Below, piece after piece: positions 1 through 11,308 of a stretch of 64,000 nt of DNA. The first letter of the stretch is position 1. Each line of letters starts with the position of its first letter. The notes beneath the pieces are model-generated. The model had not been told where the DNA came from and did not search any database. It was given only the letters and a program-made list of their open reading frames with translations. The stretch is from Meandrina meandrites (lineage: Eukaryota; Cnidaria; Anthozoa; Scleractinia; Meandrinidae): contig OY855906.1 in assembly GCA_963693305.1 (NCBI GenBank), positions 24,585,789-24,649,788 on the forward strand. Reading direction: 5' to 3'. The position numbers and the translations under genes are program-made.

Positions 1-1
1 A

Positions 2-436
2 AAGCCCAAAACTAAGAAAGTTTCTAAACAACAACAAAGGGAAGCTCGTGAGGAAAGAAAATTAGAACTATTTTCAGAAGCTGTATCAGCAATGAGAGAA
101 CCAGAAACTACTACATGTAAGGGCCAAAATACTTTACTTGAAAATAGTGAACTGGCAGCTTTTGCACATTATGTGCGTTTAACTTTGTCAAAATTCAACC
201 CACGTAAGTTCCGCAGAGCGAAAAAGTGTATTGGTGATATTTTGTTTCAATTAGAAGAAAGTGATGAATTGGAGGCTACCAATGCTACTCCTTCCCGAAT
301 TAATACATATGGCAGGTATAGCCCTGCCCCAAGTCTGCAGAGTTCTTATGGCTCAAATGAAGGGATGCCCATAACTGTTCTACATGAAAACAGGCAGTTG
401 CATTCCTATCCTAATCAAAGCAGTGAATATTACTAA
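2..436 (+). CDS. C-terminal part of a MADF/BESS-like accessory protein of a PIF/Harbinger transposon (5' end outside window)
   Basis: The reading frame is already open at base 2 and runs without a stop to the TAA at 434-436, so this is the last exon or 3' part of a larger gene. It starts with a basic, glutamine-rich stretch. From about base 150 a compact motif follows (FAHYVRLTLSKF, then RRAKKCIGDILF) that resembles the BESS-like C-terminus of MADF/Myb-SANT proteins. The tail is rich in Ser, Pro and Tyr. Harbinger elements typically carry such a DNA-binding partner facing the transposase, and the next gene is a Harbinger transposase on the opposite strand ending 750 bp away. I infer that the two genes form one element. 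It could instead be a host MADF gene; the neighbour makes that less likely. Confidence 0.6.
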   Translation, partial: KPKTKKVSKQQQREAREERKLELFSEAVSAMREPETTTCKGQNTLLENSELAAFAHYVRLTLSKFNPRKFRRAKKCIGDILFQLEESDELEATNATPSRINTYGRYSPAPSLQSSYGSNEGMPITVLHENRQLHSYPNQSSEYY

Positions 437-1188
437 AATACAGACTAAGATATGGCTATATGTTGAGATGAGATACTTAGAGCTGTGTATGAACTGTTGT
501 TGTGTTTGACTTGTTGCTGTTGTTGTTCAATAATTATTACAAGGTCAACTGCTTTGAAGTTTTTTTATAGATACAACTTGAAAGAACAGATTGATTGTAG
601 TACGGTCGGTTTGTGTTAGTCTTTATTTTTGAAACTTTATCAATATCTTGTAAAGTACAAATTATCTCTAATTACTTTTACATATTAAGTATGTTATATT
701 AAAACTTATTATGATTATTGAATGTTTATTTTTTGGCTATCCAGCGAATAAAATGCTACTGTATCATGGCGTTAGACAAATTTGGAAGTGTCAGTAATGT
801 TATATATTTCCTGGCATTCAACCAGCTTTGACCAGTTCAATTTAACTGGAAATTTTCCTTAGAACACTTAATAACCTTTATAGCTGAAAACCAACACAAC
901 ACCATCATGGGGTGAGAAATTCTACATTGTTGTCACAATATGAATGTGGATGACAATCTAAAAAACAGCATTTCAAATTATATTCAAAAGTATTGCCCCA
1001 AGATAGTGGAGTGGGTGAAACAAGTCAGCACATACGAAACTGGCCTCTGGCATTTTTTCTCTCCTCACAAGAGTTGACTTGGGCGCATTTTCTTTATCCC
1101 AGTTAACATTCTCAAAGAAAAATAAGCAGTTCATAGTTTGGTTCTAAGTTACATCGGTTTGAATACTGTGCTTTCTGTACAGAATTTA
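437..1188. other. Spacer between convergent Harbinger genes
   Basis: AT-rich 3' flanking sequence between two convergent stop codons. I see no coding potential and no tandem repeat. Possible AATAAA-like polyadenylation signals occur near 746. Confidence 0.5.
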
Positions 1189-2466
1189 TTAGGTTGAAAG
1201 TCCACACATACACCGTTGCCACACCACATCACCTTCATTGTTAAACCACTGAGTAAATTCTTCTCGCATCCTCTTCGCTTCATTGCAAGAATTTCTTGTC
1301 AATGAAGGTTGCAAATCAAGAAATGAATCTGATGGGGTATCCTCTCGCCATGAACCAGGAATGATCTCTGCTGTGTCAGGACCCTCCCTATCAACTAGGA
1401 TGGGTGGACAGTAAATATTACGGCTGGTGCTATCAGCCCTCAGCCAGTTGTGGAGGGTTAGTGCAGCTAGGGTTATTCCCTTTACCTTACTTGGAACTAA
1501 TAAAAATGGCACCCTGAAACAGTGCCACCTGTTACCCAAAATTCCTAAAATATTTTCAGAAATTCTTCTTCCTCTAGAAATGCGATAGTTAGCAATTCTT
1601 TGTTGTACTGTAAGATTCCTACTAGGGTAAGGTCTTAACATATACTTCGATAACCCACATGCCTCATCCCCCGTAAGAACAAAAGGAACTGGGATTGTGC
1701 GACCCGGAAGTGGACGGGGGATATTTAATGGATTGTCCGGATTTTCTAGTGCTTGTTTCAGAGAGCACCTTCCCCAGGCATGTCCATCTGGGTTTCTTCC
1801 ATTGGTGCCTACATCAACGTACAAACATTCATAATCTGGCCCTGAAACAACAAGGGCAATAATACTTTCATTTCCCTTATAATCGTGGAAGTGTGAACCT
1901 GCATAAGCCGGTTTCTGTATAAGAATTCGTTTACCGTCTATGGCTCCAAAGTTGTTCGGTATGTTCCATGATGAGTAGAACACTTCTGCAATCTCGTTCC
2001 ATTTATCTGCTTGGTTTGGTGTTTGTAAAAAATCTTTACCAAGGACGTCAAAAATAGCTTCACACACTTCAGTGACAATGCCACTCACAGTTGCTTTCCC
2101 AATGCGAAACTGAAAGGAGAGCGATTGAAAGGACTCACCAGTTGCAAGGAAACGAATAGCTAGTGCTAACCTCTCACTAGGTGGAATAGACATTCTCATA
2201 ACAGTATCTTTCTTCTTAATATACGGCCCAATTAGTTCTGCCAAAGCCACGAATTTTGAATAAGGCATCCTCATATATTCGCTGAAGCCCAGGGTATCTT
2301 CGACTGCTAGTTCTTGAAACAGAGTGTGAAATGCTCCTCTTTGTTCCCTTTGTAAAAGCCACTGTCGAGCCCACATTTTTCGTTCATAAGAAATAAGCAA
2401 TTCTTCGTCCTCCATCATCATAATTAGGAGCAAAAGAGTCTTTTTCTTTGCAGCTCTTGAAGCCAT
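1189..2466 (-). CDS. PIF/Harbinger-type DDE transposase (HARBI1-like), apparently intact
   Basis: This is an uninterrupted 425-codon frame. The predicted protein has an N-terminal helical region with a helix-turn-helix-like segment (SLSFQFRIGKATVSGIVTEV, about residues 115-134) followed by a DDE_Tnp_4-type catalytic domain. The catalytic candidates are D177 in GAIDGKR, D267 in VLTGDEACGL and E304 in RGRRISENILGIL. The 36 residues between the second D and E fit the PIF/Harbinger family, and the ISRGRR-x-ENxxGIL signature is diagnostic. The ATG at 2464-2466 gives a length typical of the family. Such enzymes cut and paste at TWA-type 3-bp targets together with a MADF/Myb-like partner, which is presumably the convergent gene to the left. 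No stop or frameshift is visible, so the copy may be young or domesticated. The left terminus of the element is outside the window. Confidence 0.9.
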   Translation of the reverse strand: MASRAAKKKTLLLLIMMMEDEELLISYERKMWARQWLLQREQRGAFHTLFQELAVEDTLGFSEYMRMPYSKFVALAELIGPYIKKKDTVMRMSIPPSERLALAIRFLATGESFQSLSFQFRIGKATVSGIVTEVCEAIFDVLGKDFLQTPNQADKWNEIAEVFYSSWNIPNNFGAIDGKRILIQKPAYAGSHFHDYKGNESIIALVVSGPDYECLYVDVGTNGRNPDGHAWGRCSLKQALENPDNPLNIPRPLPGRTIPVPFVLTGDEACGLSKYMLRPYPSRNLTVQQRIANYRISRGRRISENILGILGNRWHCFRVPFLLVPSKVKGITLAALTLHNWLRADSTSRNIYCPPILVDREGPDTAEIIPGSWREDTPSDSFLDLQPSLTRNSCNEAKRMREEFTQWFNNEGDVVWQRCMCGLST

Positions 2467-2786
2467 TTTAATTCGATGAAAACAAAGTCCCCGCCAAATT
2501 TTCTCTCCAGCTGTCCGGCATATTTTCGCGCCATTTCATGAAGAGAATTCGTAGCATCCGGTTTATGTTATGCAAATTTTATCGGATGTTTTGATTTGTT
2601 TCAGCTAGCCTGGAGAAAACTATACTTTTGCAGTTTTTGATGAAATGGTGCATTTTTTTTCAGGTATAAAAACACCGAAAGGAAACCTGATATCAAAATT
2701 ATAAAATACGAGCGGATTTCGAACATTGTCAACATTCCATGTTTTTAAAACAATTGTTGAACTCAGTCCAGTAAGCACGCTCAGAT
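2467..2786. other. 5' flank of the Harbinger transposase
   Basis: Upstream region of the minus-strand transposase. It should contain the right end of the element, but the matching left terminus is not in the window, so I cannot place the inverted repeat. No genes seen. Confidence 0.4.
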
Positions 2787-2962
2787 ATGAACAATAATAG
2801 GAATAATAATAACAATAATTCTCCATCTCCACAAGGTGATAATCTTGTTTTATATATTGAAAACGTCATAAATACTGCTATCTTGCTGCAAAACAGGTCC
2901 CAGCGTGTGAACCCTTCAAGGGACCGGTCCCCGCGACTCATTCCATCGTGTAAACTCTACAG

Positions 2963-3012
2963 GGGACCAGTCCCTGCGACCGGTCCCTGCGACCGGTCCC
3001 TGCGACTGGTCC
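2963..3012. repeat. Palindromic 12-bp tandem repeat (GACCGGTCCCTGC type)
   Basis: Four or more consecutive units of about 12 bp built around the self-complementary word GGGACCGGTCCC, with related degenerate units from about 2920. The block is far more GC-rich than its surroundings. Confidence 0.8.
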
Positions 3013-3730
3013 CCTCGTGTGTGGCGACCTTTACTTACCTATCTGCACTAGGTTACATACATCGCTTAGCTTCATTGCCTGACCCAACGAAGTTAGAATT
3101 GATAAAATGCGCCCTCAAAGGGTATGCCAAAATTAACCCCACTCTAGCCAGCAGATTACCTGTAACACTACTAATTTTTTAATTTCTGCGTGTGAGGAGA
3201 CACTTTCTTCATGCTTTCAAAGAAAACTAATTCATGCAATGTTCGCTCTCACGTTTTTTGCAGCTTTAAGAGTAGGAGAGATGGCAATAACGGCGGGCAA
3301 GTCATCTACAAATTTACCATTGCTTAGACAGGTACTCTTTCTGAAAGATAGTGCGGACTCTATAGTGGTCATCAAACTGTCCATGTGAAACTATAAACAA
3401 AGTGATACCTCACACTCTACTGACATTATTGTATACAAAGATAAGCCTGTTTGTGCCGTTAGATTGCTTTTGGATTATTTGAATGCCCGCCCAATAACAC
3501 AGCCATTACTAGGTCGTATTTTACTCAGTGTCTCAGTCAGGCCCTCAGTTTTTCGGGTCTAGATACCAAACTTTATAAGAGCCATAGTTTTCCAATTGGC
3601 GCCGCTTCGTGAGCAGCTTCAAAGGGCATGTCAGATACTCAAATCCGTACGTTCGGCCAATGGATGAACGCCTTTTTAAGATATATTAGAACACCAACTT
3701 TGGCCAACTCGTCTCCTTTTAATTTGTGAG
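3013..3730 (+). pseudogene. Decayed tyrosine recombinase of a DIRS/Crypton-type transposon
   Basis: Three frames must be combined to follow the protein. At about 3040-3180 there is a core-binding-like segment (YIHRLASLPDPTKLELIK). At about 3239-3290 an AALRVGEM motif matches the first catalytic Arg box of tyrosine recombinases. At about 3575-3700 a SHSFPIGAAS motif followed by SDTQIRTFGQW resembles the HxxR box, but the expected Arg is Pro and the next conserved Trp is a stop. Several stops and frameshifts lie between the blocks, so the gene is dead. The family call rests on these two boxes; DIRS, Ngaro and Crypton elements cannot be separated from this fragment. Confidence 0.65.
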
Positions 3731-3812
3731 GCCACCTGCCATATCTCCCTGATACTTGGGTGCTCGCCAGCAGGACGAATGTTGATAATCTCAACAGGAC
3801 AATATTACTCAG

Positions 3813-4242
3813 ATGCTTACGTAAGGGCTAAACATGTACCTAAGTAATTAGCAAAGTAACGACAGTATATTCTGGTAGAATTTGCCGGTTAGATTTGAAG
3901 GATGAAAGTCGATGTTTAACCAGGGGCTAAGCATCACTTTTGTACTTCTATAAACAAAGACATATTGCATCTCAACAACGGCAGATGCTTACGCAGGGGC
4001 TAAGCATTTTCCTCTTGTATATTAAGTAACGTCACGCCAGCATAACAGCTTAGATTTTGCCAGCCGGATATAGCCCTTATAAGGATAAAAAACAGATGTT
4101 TCCGCAGGGGCTAAGCATTTCCTTTATCTTGTAAATTCATGTAAAATCACGTTATTCTGTTTTGATTTCATCAGTCAAATATATACTGACACTGCAGAAA
4201 AAGTTTCAAACAACGTCAGATGCTTGCGCAGGGGCTAAGCAT
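3813..4242. repeat. Five-copy array of a 23-bp hairpin motif
   Basis: The motif ATGCTTA-CGCAGGGGC-TAAGCAT occurs at 3813-3835, 3912-3934, 3985-4007, 4096-4118 and 4220-4242, with spacings of 73-124 bp and unrelated sequence in between. Each copy can form a 7-bp stem with a 9-nt loop, with wobbles or one mismatch in some copies. The loop and right arm are the most conserved parts. Confidence 0.75.
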
Positions 4243-4309
4243 TACCTTTCTTTTATTTAGTGATATGATATAGTTAAGTGTGCCTTTCCACAAATAGCGA
4301 CCCAAGACC

Positions 4310-4882
4310 GGCACAAGTCAGAAAATTGATTCCGCTCATATTTTGCACATAGATAGGTCCTAGAGAGAAACTAAACAGACTGCAGTTAGTTTGTCCCGAT
4401 ACAGCTTCCTTTCGTAGAAATATGCGAAAAACGATTTCGTCCCGTTTGGGCTCAAAATCCACTTCCGGTTACACTGAATTTTGTGAACATTTGATCACCT
4501 CGCGCATTAAACTACAGCTGTTTATGAATCTTTCAATGAGATTTATAATCTATTTAGGTCTTCATTGTTTGACTGAGTGAAAAATAAAACCACTCGAAAT
4601 TAGTTTTGAGGCCGAAATGAGCCTAAACTGACAGGCTAAATTTGTAAATATTTCGCAATGCAAAATTATGCAGTAAAACATTGCCATTTTTTCTATGTGC
4701 GATAACTTTAAATGTCGTAAAAACTCTTTCTGTAGGTTGACTATACACCAATCTGCTATAATATTAAAAGAAATCTCTGGGGAAACGTTTTCCAGTGGCC
4801 CGCTTTGGCCTGTGTTGATCACTAATTTTGCCGAAAATTAAAGCGGTGTTGTGTGTGTAAACAATTGCGTAACACGGCTGGT
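4310..4882 (+). repeat. Left arm of a ~570-bp inverted repeat pair flanking the first integrase-like gene
   Basis: This segment matches, in reverse complement and over nearly its whole length with many point differences, the segment at about 12108-12677. Shared landmarks include CGCTCATATTTTGCACA, ACTTCCGGTTA, GGCCCGCTTTG and CACGGCTGGT. The pair may be long terminal inverted repeats of one element or two insertions of a solo repeat. Confidence 0.75.
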
Positions 4883-5722
4883 AAATGTCAAATAAAATTG
4901 TCCTTTTTTTTAAAATGAACGTTTGACGTTCTTGTCAGAAATTCGGCCAAAAAAATCATGCCTATAAACTGGCCAGTTGGTGAACTCTTTGGAAAAGTAG
5001 GAGCAATATGAGATTTTCTCCGTTCACCCGTTTTAGAAACGTGCGTGATCTCTACATATTTTTTGATCACAAAACGTTACACGGTAATTAATTCAGTTAA
5101 ATTAACTGAAGTTTGGTTAAGCTGCTGTTCTCGCAATCATTCACAAAACAGGTCTTTATAAAGGAAAGCACTCTCAGTTTCATTGATAAACGTAATCACG
5201 AGTCGATGTTGTTTGGTTATTTCTTTACGTGATCTAAAGGTAACTCGCGTGATAATCAAATTAAAATGTCTTGGCCGACCTCGTGGGAATTGATGCGTGT
5301 TTTCTTTTTTTATGTAAACTTATTCTCGATTGTTTTTATTTTCATTTTTATTCTAGTCATATGAATAGGGAATATCTAACACTAAAATTTTTTGGTTTAA
5401 TTCATATACAATCAAACATGAGCAGTGTTACTGAAAATTAAAGAATTTTATTGTAAACGGGTCAAGTGAAAGCAGAACATTTCTTTTCCAAGTTATGTAC
5501 AAAGATCTATTTTCATTCACGAAATAGGACTTTTCAAACGACTAAAATTTTGAATAAGATTAACCTAAGAATTTAAAGCAAAAGTTGTACAAGTCTTGAA
5601 TCCAATTTCTTTTAGCTATTGTAGCTAATTGCTTGATTAAATTATCTTTATTTTGCGAACGAGACTAAATTGAATTCCGTACTTCTGTAAACTCGGCTCT
5701 TCGCTGTAGCGGATAAAACAAA
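4883..5722. other. Non-coding stretch upstream of the first integrase-like gene
   Basis: AT-rich sequence with no convincing coding potential. It would contain the promoter of the gene starting at 5723 if that gene was ever expressed from here. Confidence 0.4.
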
Positions 5723-8700
5723 ATGGATGTTTGCTGTTCTTTGAAGTCATTAGTTGGTGGTCAGTGTTCCTTTGATCGCAGAGACAGAAATCAGTCTACG
5801 GAGATAGTTTTACTACTTTCATGTACTAAGAATATAACACGACACAAGTCACTTTGGCAGTTCCATGATGTCGAAAGTGAAATGGAGTTGATTCTTGCTC
5901 GAGCTGCGATGTTTACCACTCCGCAAAATGTCAACAAAATGACTGTTTGCCCATCACATCGTTCATACCTTGGTCTGGGTTGGACAAGGGGAACCGAGCG
6001 ATGTAGGGTACCTCAAGAAATATCCAAGCATAAAATGGACAGAGGAGAATGTCCAAAAGCTGAAAGGGGAATAAACAAACTCTTCGCCAAATTAATCTTG
6101 ACAAGAACAGGACATTTGGTTCACCTGGGATCAGGTAGATATCGACATCTCACTCAAATTATTGCTTCTCGTCTGAATGCAGTCATTTCGACTTACGTCT
6201 GATATGTTTCCTTCTGTCACTTTAGGTATGTGCAGATCATGAAGGGGAATTTTGAGTTCAATTTCCGAAGAGGAAAAACTGTCAAAATTAGGAGAAGAGA
6301 AACTGCCACCAGTTGTCCCTGCAGATAAACAGGATGATGATGTTGTCAGTCAAATGAAAGAATTGACATTGGTAAGAAAAATGATCATGAAAGCCCTTTT
6401 CCAAAATATATGTTCAAGATGTTTTAGCGAGTATAGAACTCAGTTATTTTTGGACTCGAATAAGAAAATACCAGACATGCACGCACAGCACAGGGATCCT
6501 TTGCGGACAGATTCCTGATCAATATCCCAGCAACACCACCCTGCGAGCAGAGCCATTCTTTTTCACTGAGCTAATAAACTTGACAATTCTGAGCCGCGGG
6601 GATGTTAACAGAGGCAGTGTCGAATTGTTGCCTTTTCCACCATTACAGTGGTTTTTAAGTGGCACGATGCTAAAATTGCCTAACTTTGGGGAGGGAAGTC
6701 TCCCTTGTAACCGCATATTGTGTTTCCAGGAGATTACTATGGGTGTTTACCATTTACCAAAAAATTCCGAAAATTTCGGCTGGGAATTGCCACGTTCACA
6801 GGCTGCTCTCTGTTCAGTGCTCACTCAAGTAAAGTCGCGTTCCGTTATTATTATATGACTTTCGAGAGTTCGACCCTAACAAAAAAATCATGTGAGAAAA
6901 TTTGGTGATGATTTTAACACGCAAAAAGTAGAAGGTTTCGTAGGAATTGAGAAGACCCTGCCATCCAAAGAAATGTTCTCTTATTGGCCTTTTTCGGTGT
7001 TATATAACTATGAAAAGTATAGAAAGCACGAGAAAATTAACCAAAAGAAAAAACGTAAGGTCAGTAATTTGCAGCGGTATAATTAAATGAATGTTTAAAA
7101 ATTACAAATTTCCTAGGACAGTAAGGAAAGGCACAAGAGCGTGACTTGTTTTTTTCATACAAATCCTACCAATTTCAAACTTCCATGCAAAATACGCCCT
7201 TTTGAGAAACGAGCCTATAAACCATTTGTTGACTAGCTCATCTCCATACACTCTTTCTATTCCTGCTTTTTTAGGAAACCAGTACAGTAACAGGCCACGG
7301 TCATCTCACGAGTACCCCATTTCCAGAGGCAACGTCACGCAATTTTTCACAAGCCGAAACACCTTTTGGAAGTCTCTATTTGCCTTCAGATGCCGAAAGT
7401 CCTGATGACTCCTTCGGAGAAAGTACTCCTATTGACAAGTCAAGGTCTTCCCTTAATAATTTCCTTGCGTCGAGAGACATTAGTCCTATTCGATCATCGA
7501 TCATCTTGGCGAGAGATCCAAACGTTACTATGTAAAGAAGGCGAGTGAGGCTGTAGCTGAATCACTGAAAGTTATAGCTGGCGAAGATTCTGATAAATTG
7601 TGGGATACGCTGGTCTCTTCAAAGGCAATTTATCAACATTTCCCCTTCACAACCTCAGAAACAGAAGACGTTGACACTGCTTTACTGGAGTCTCTGGCAG
7701 AATGCTACAACAGTGCTACTCAGTGGGATACGCGTCACCAGATATTGTCTATCATGGTTGACAAAATCAGCTTCAAGTCTCTTCAAAGGTGGATTCCAAA
7801 CCTCACATAATATCGTTTCAAGATTGCCAAACAGCACCTGCTGATCCATGGTAGAGGCTCTCCTGTTCCTGTTCCTGTTCTCCTGTTCCGGACACGGTTG
7901 ACCACTTCATTTGCTTCATAACCAGTCAGAACATCGTTCAAGATTTACCATTTGGACAGAAACACCTAACTTTAACTTCCGATGAAGTGCTCGCAGTACC
8001 AAATGTTATCAGGACGATTATTCCAGAACGTATAGTGCAGCAATATCAAGAGTACTGCAAAGAATCAGGCATAACCTGCTTGAGCCGAAGCTCTTTGCTT
8101 CGAATTCTTGACGTCTGTTCTGCATCCGTAAGGAAATCGTTACAAGGTCTTGACTACATCACTGCTTCTGGTGCAAAAGGGTTCGAGGAACTGGAAATTG
8201 TTGCTGATCGGCTGGGAGAGCTTGGAATGGGTATGTCCTGGGCAAAACAAAAAAAGCAACAACTGAAATTGGCCAAGCATTACCTTAAAAGTGACTTCAA
8301 GGTAAGAACCACGGATAACCTTTTTAAGACTGTAAAAGAATAAACAATGCAGTAGTTCTCAAACCATCTATGCTTGTTTAGCATAATTTCTCATACGATC
8401 CTTTTTGTTTCTTTCGAGGTGCATGTTTCTGAGTCGTCGAAAGTTCCAGACCATTGTAGATGTTTTGCGCTCAGTGATGCCAAATGTCCTGAATACCAGG
8501 GGGAATGTAGTCATACCCATGATGGTGTGTGTGATCGTTGCAGCCTTGTGGAGGTGAGCATTCGTGAAGTAGAAGACGCCCTTAAGGTAATTGTGGCAGG
8601 TAGCGACGAAATGGACGAGTTGACGTTTAACACTGAACAGGCTAAGTGTAGCATCATTGCCTGGAAAGCTCATCTTCTTCGCACAGTTAACCAAGATGAG

Positions 8701-10374
8701 GCCAGAGTCAATGTAATGGAAAAATTGGACGAAAATTCAGTTTTCTTAGTCCAAGATTGGGCCATGAAGTTTCTTCCCAGGAAGTACCGAGAAAGCCAAA
8801 GCGACTGGTTTGCCAAGCGAGGGATACCTTGGCACATCACAGTGGCACTTAGGCAGCGCCCAAATCAACAACTCGAGACGACGACATTCGTCCACATTTT
8901 TCAAACTTGTAGCCAAGACAGCGACGCAGTGCTTGGCATAATGGCGGATGTTCTTACAAAGTTAAAGATTGGTATGCCAAGCCTGGAATCAGTATTCTAT
9001 AGACAGGACAACGCAGGATGTTATCACTGCCCTTCGACCATTATTGGTGCTAAAGTGGTAGGGGATAAAGCCAGAGTTACCTTGAAGAGAATGGATTTTT
9101 CTGATCCACAAGGGGGAAAAGGTGTTTGCGACCGAAAAGCGGCAACCATTAAATCTCATATGCATATCTACCTCAATGAAGGCAATGACATTGAAAATGC
9201 TGTGCAAATGAAAGCTGCCATCAAATCTTCTGGTGGAGTTCCTGGTGTTGTTGTGACTTTGGCAGAAATGCCTGAGTCGCAAGCGAAAAAAGCTGTCACA
9301 TTGGAGGGTGTTAGCTTTGTAAACAACATCCAGTATGAAAGCAATTGTTTGAGAGTGTGGAGGGCATACGACATTGGTCCCGGAAAAATAATTCCGTGGA
9401 GCAAATTTGATGCGTTTGGTGTCGATCACGAATGTTACTCGATTGTCGATATTGCAAATGATCATGGAAAGAGCATTCATTTACCATTTGTCGCATTGAA
9501 GCCTCGGAAAGTTACCTGCCCTGTAGAAGTTATTTCATCTGACGGCGACGATGACGAAAGTGCAAGCAAAGACGGAAGCTCCAATTCTGGATTGTTTTCT
9601 TGTCCTGAAGAAGGTTGTGTCATGACATACCAAAGGCACTCCAGTCTTGAGCACCACCTTCAATGCGGAAAGCACAGACGTGTTTTGGAACAGGAGACGC
9701 TTCTGGACAGAGCGATGCTAAGATATGCCTATGAGCTTGAAAAGGGTGGATCGAAAGTCGAGGAACTAGGCGACGTGGCATGCCTGAGTAAAGATAGTAG
9801 CTGCGATGTTCAGAATCCTCCTCTGTCCATTGGCTGGGCTCTAAAGAGTTCCTTTACTCGGAGAACAAGGTTTAATTCCAATCAAAAGGACTACCTCATG
9901 AAAAAATTTGACATTGGACAAAAAACAGGGAGAAAGCTTGACCCAGTCACTGTGTCCAAGGAAATGAGGCGTGCTAAAGACTCCAACGGCAATCGTCTGT
10001 TCTCCATCAACGAATTCCTGACAGCGCAGCAAGTCCAGAACTTTTTCTCCTGACTGGCTTCCAAACGAAGTGTTGACATTGTGGACGAGGAAGACGAAGA
10101 AGAAGAGATCTCTGCTCGCCACGAAGAAGCCTTAAGTGAGATGCGACAAGAGGTGTCCACTTTAGTAGCCCTTCAGCATCCTATCATGCATGACACTTAC
10201 AACATCTGTGAACTTGTCTCCAAAGGCAAACTTGCAGCAACTTTCAATGTTTCCGTTTTGTGTGACATCTGCATCTCCCTTGGTATCGATGTTTCCAATG
10301 TCACGGTAAAGCGCAAGAAGCCTTACATCGATAAGCTTCAAGAAGTAGTGAAGTCTTGTACCTGCTCCAAGTGA
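5723..10374 (+). pseudogene. Copy 1 of an unnamed integrase-like (RNase H-fold-like) gene with a C2H2 finger, decayed
   Basis: Four exons can be recognised by comparison with copy 2 at 31020-36559: 5723-6134, 6226-6371, 7275-8301 and 8419-10374. All joins are GT-AG and keep phase. Landmarks are a Cys/His N-terminus (KMTVCPSHR), then VQDWAMKFLPR, RQDNAGCYHC and DPQGGKGVCDRKAA. These three blocks look like the acidic motifs of an integrase or DDE fold. A C2H2 finger (CPEEGC...HHLQCGKH) and a conserved tail ending in SCTCSK follow. Damage: TGA at 6240-6242 where CxxC needs a Cys, a frameshift near 7530, TAA at 7808-7810, a slipped CTGTTC repeat near 7865, and TGA at 10051-10053 probably from a CGA Arg codon. 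I know no formal family name. Identity of the two copies is clear; the catalytic reading is inference. Confidence 0.75.
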
Positions 10375-11049
10375 GAACCTGCAGAGCTTTCGTCTGTTGC
10401 CAACCAAATGTTTGAGAATTGAGAAATCGGTTAAATCAGGATATGAGTATAACGAATTACCTGAATAGGATTTGTAGGTGCCTTTTCCACATACACGTAC
10501 GTTGTTGAAATATTTTTTAAACACCACCCTGCAAGCCCCCACCCCTCGACATCTGATCTGCCATGGTCCTGTTGCCTTCACCCTCTCCCGCTCCACCCAT
10601 TTTTAGTTCAAAAATACTCCGTCCTCCTAAATAAGGCTAAGAATTTTTAGGGATGTTCCGCACTGAAAAAAAAATTGCCCTTATGCAACTAAAACCGCTA
10701 TCTGTGAACAGCAGGGTGAGATCAAAAGGGCCAGAGCAAAGAAGCGGCGGGCCTTTCCTTTCCTTAAAAAAGGGGGTGGAGTTGGAACATAGTTGGTACT
10801 GATTTCATGGCCAAAAAAAAAATTCTGATGTTTTCAAAGAAGAGGAAAGAACTGGTCCACTCCACTAGATCCACGAGTGATTCAATTTCATTTCCACCAT
10901 TGTAATGTAATACTTGGTAGTATCCAGTGGTACAGTACAGTACTAGTACAGAAATGACACGACCTAAATATATCCCTAGAGTAATCATGCAAGGAAAGAA
11001 GTGAAAGTAGGGATTGAGTTTTTTTACATGTGTAGCAACAGGATTTTCG
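10375..11049. other. 3' flank of copy 1, no gene seen
   Basis: Short A- and T-tracts and no convincing coding potential. It lies between the gene's stop codon and the SINE/inverted-repeat cluster. Confidence 0.4.
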
Positions 11050-11050
11050 C

Positions 11051-11184
11051 TAGTATATGAAATGATTCATATATGAACTGCAGAACTTCTTCATTCCAAT
11101 TGCTTAAATTGGAAATTCACTGCGAAGATCACATATCACCTTCATATATATCCGCAGTTCATATATGAATCATTTCATATACTA
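11051..11184. repeat. Perfect 31-bp inverted repeat (hairpin)
   Basis: Arms at 11051-11081 and 11154-11184 are exact reverse complements and enclose a 72-bp loop. The loop holds the first copy of a 59-bp direct repeat (11086-11144) whose second copy is at 11325-11383, beyond the tRNA-like block. Confidence 0.9.
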
Positions 11185-11274
11185 CACGTCATTTCACGGG
11201 AAAATAAAGAACTCACAATTGACCTCGCTCCCAATGTGTGGCTTCATGGCTCGGTAGAGCATCGCACCTGTATC

Positions 11275-11308
<34 letters not shown>

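Noticed and set aside
2787..3182. 131-residue novel protein
   Set aside because: The first half is translated palindromic satellite and the second half is a fragment of the tyrosine-recombinase core domain.
8989..9496. Minus-strand genes opposite integrase-like copy 1
   Set aside because: They are antisense shadows of the conserved plus-strand exon and show no domain.
11240..11307. Functional tRNA gene
   Set aside because: The acceptor and T arms are perfect, but the D-loop has only four bases and the anticodon loop lacks U33. The flanking duplicated modules point to a SINE.
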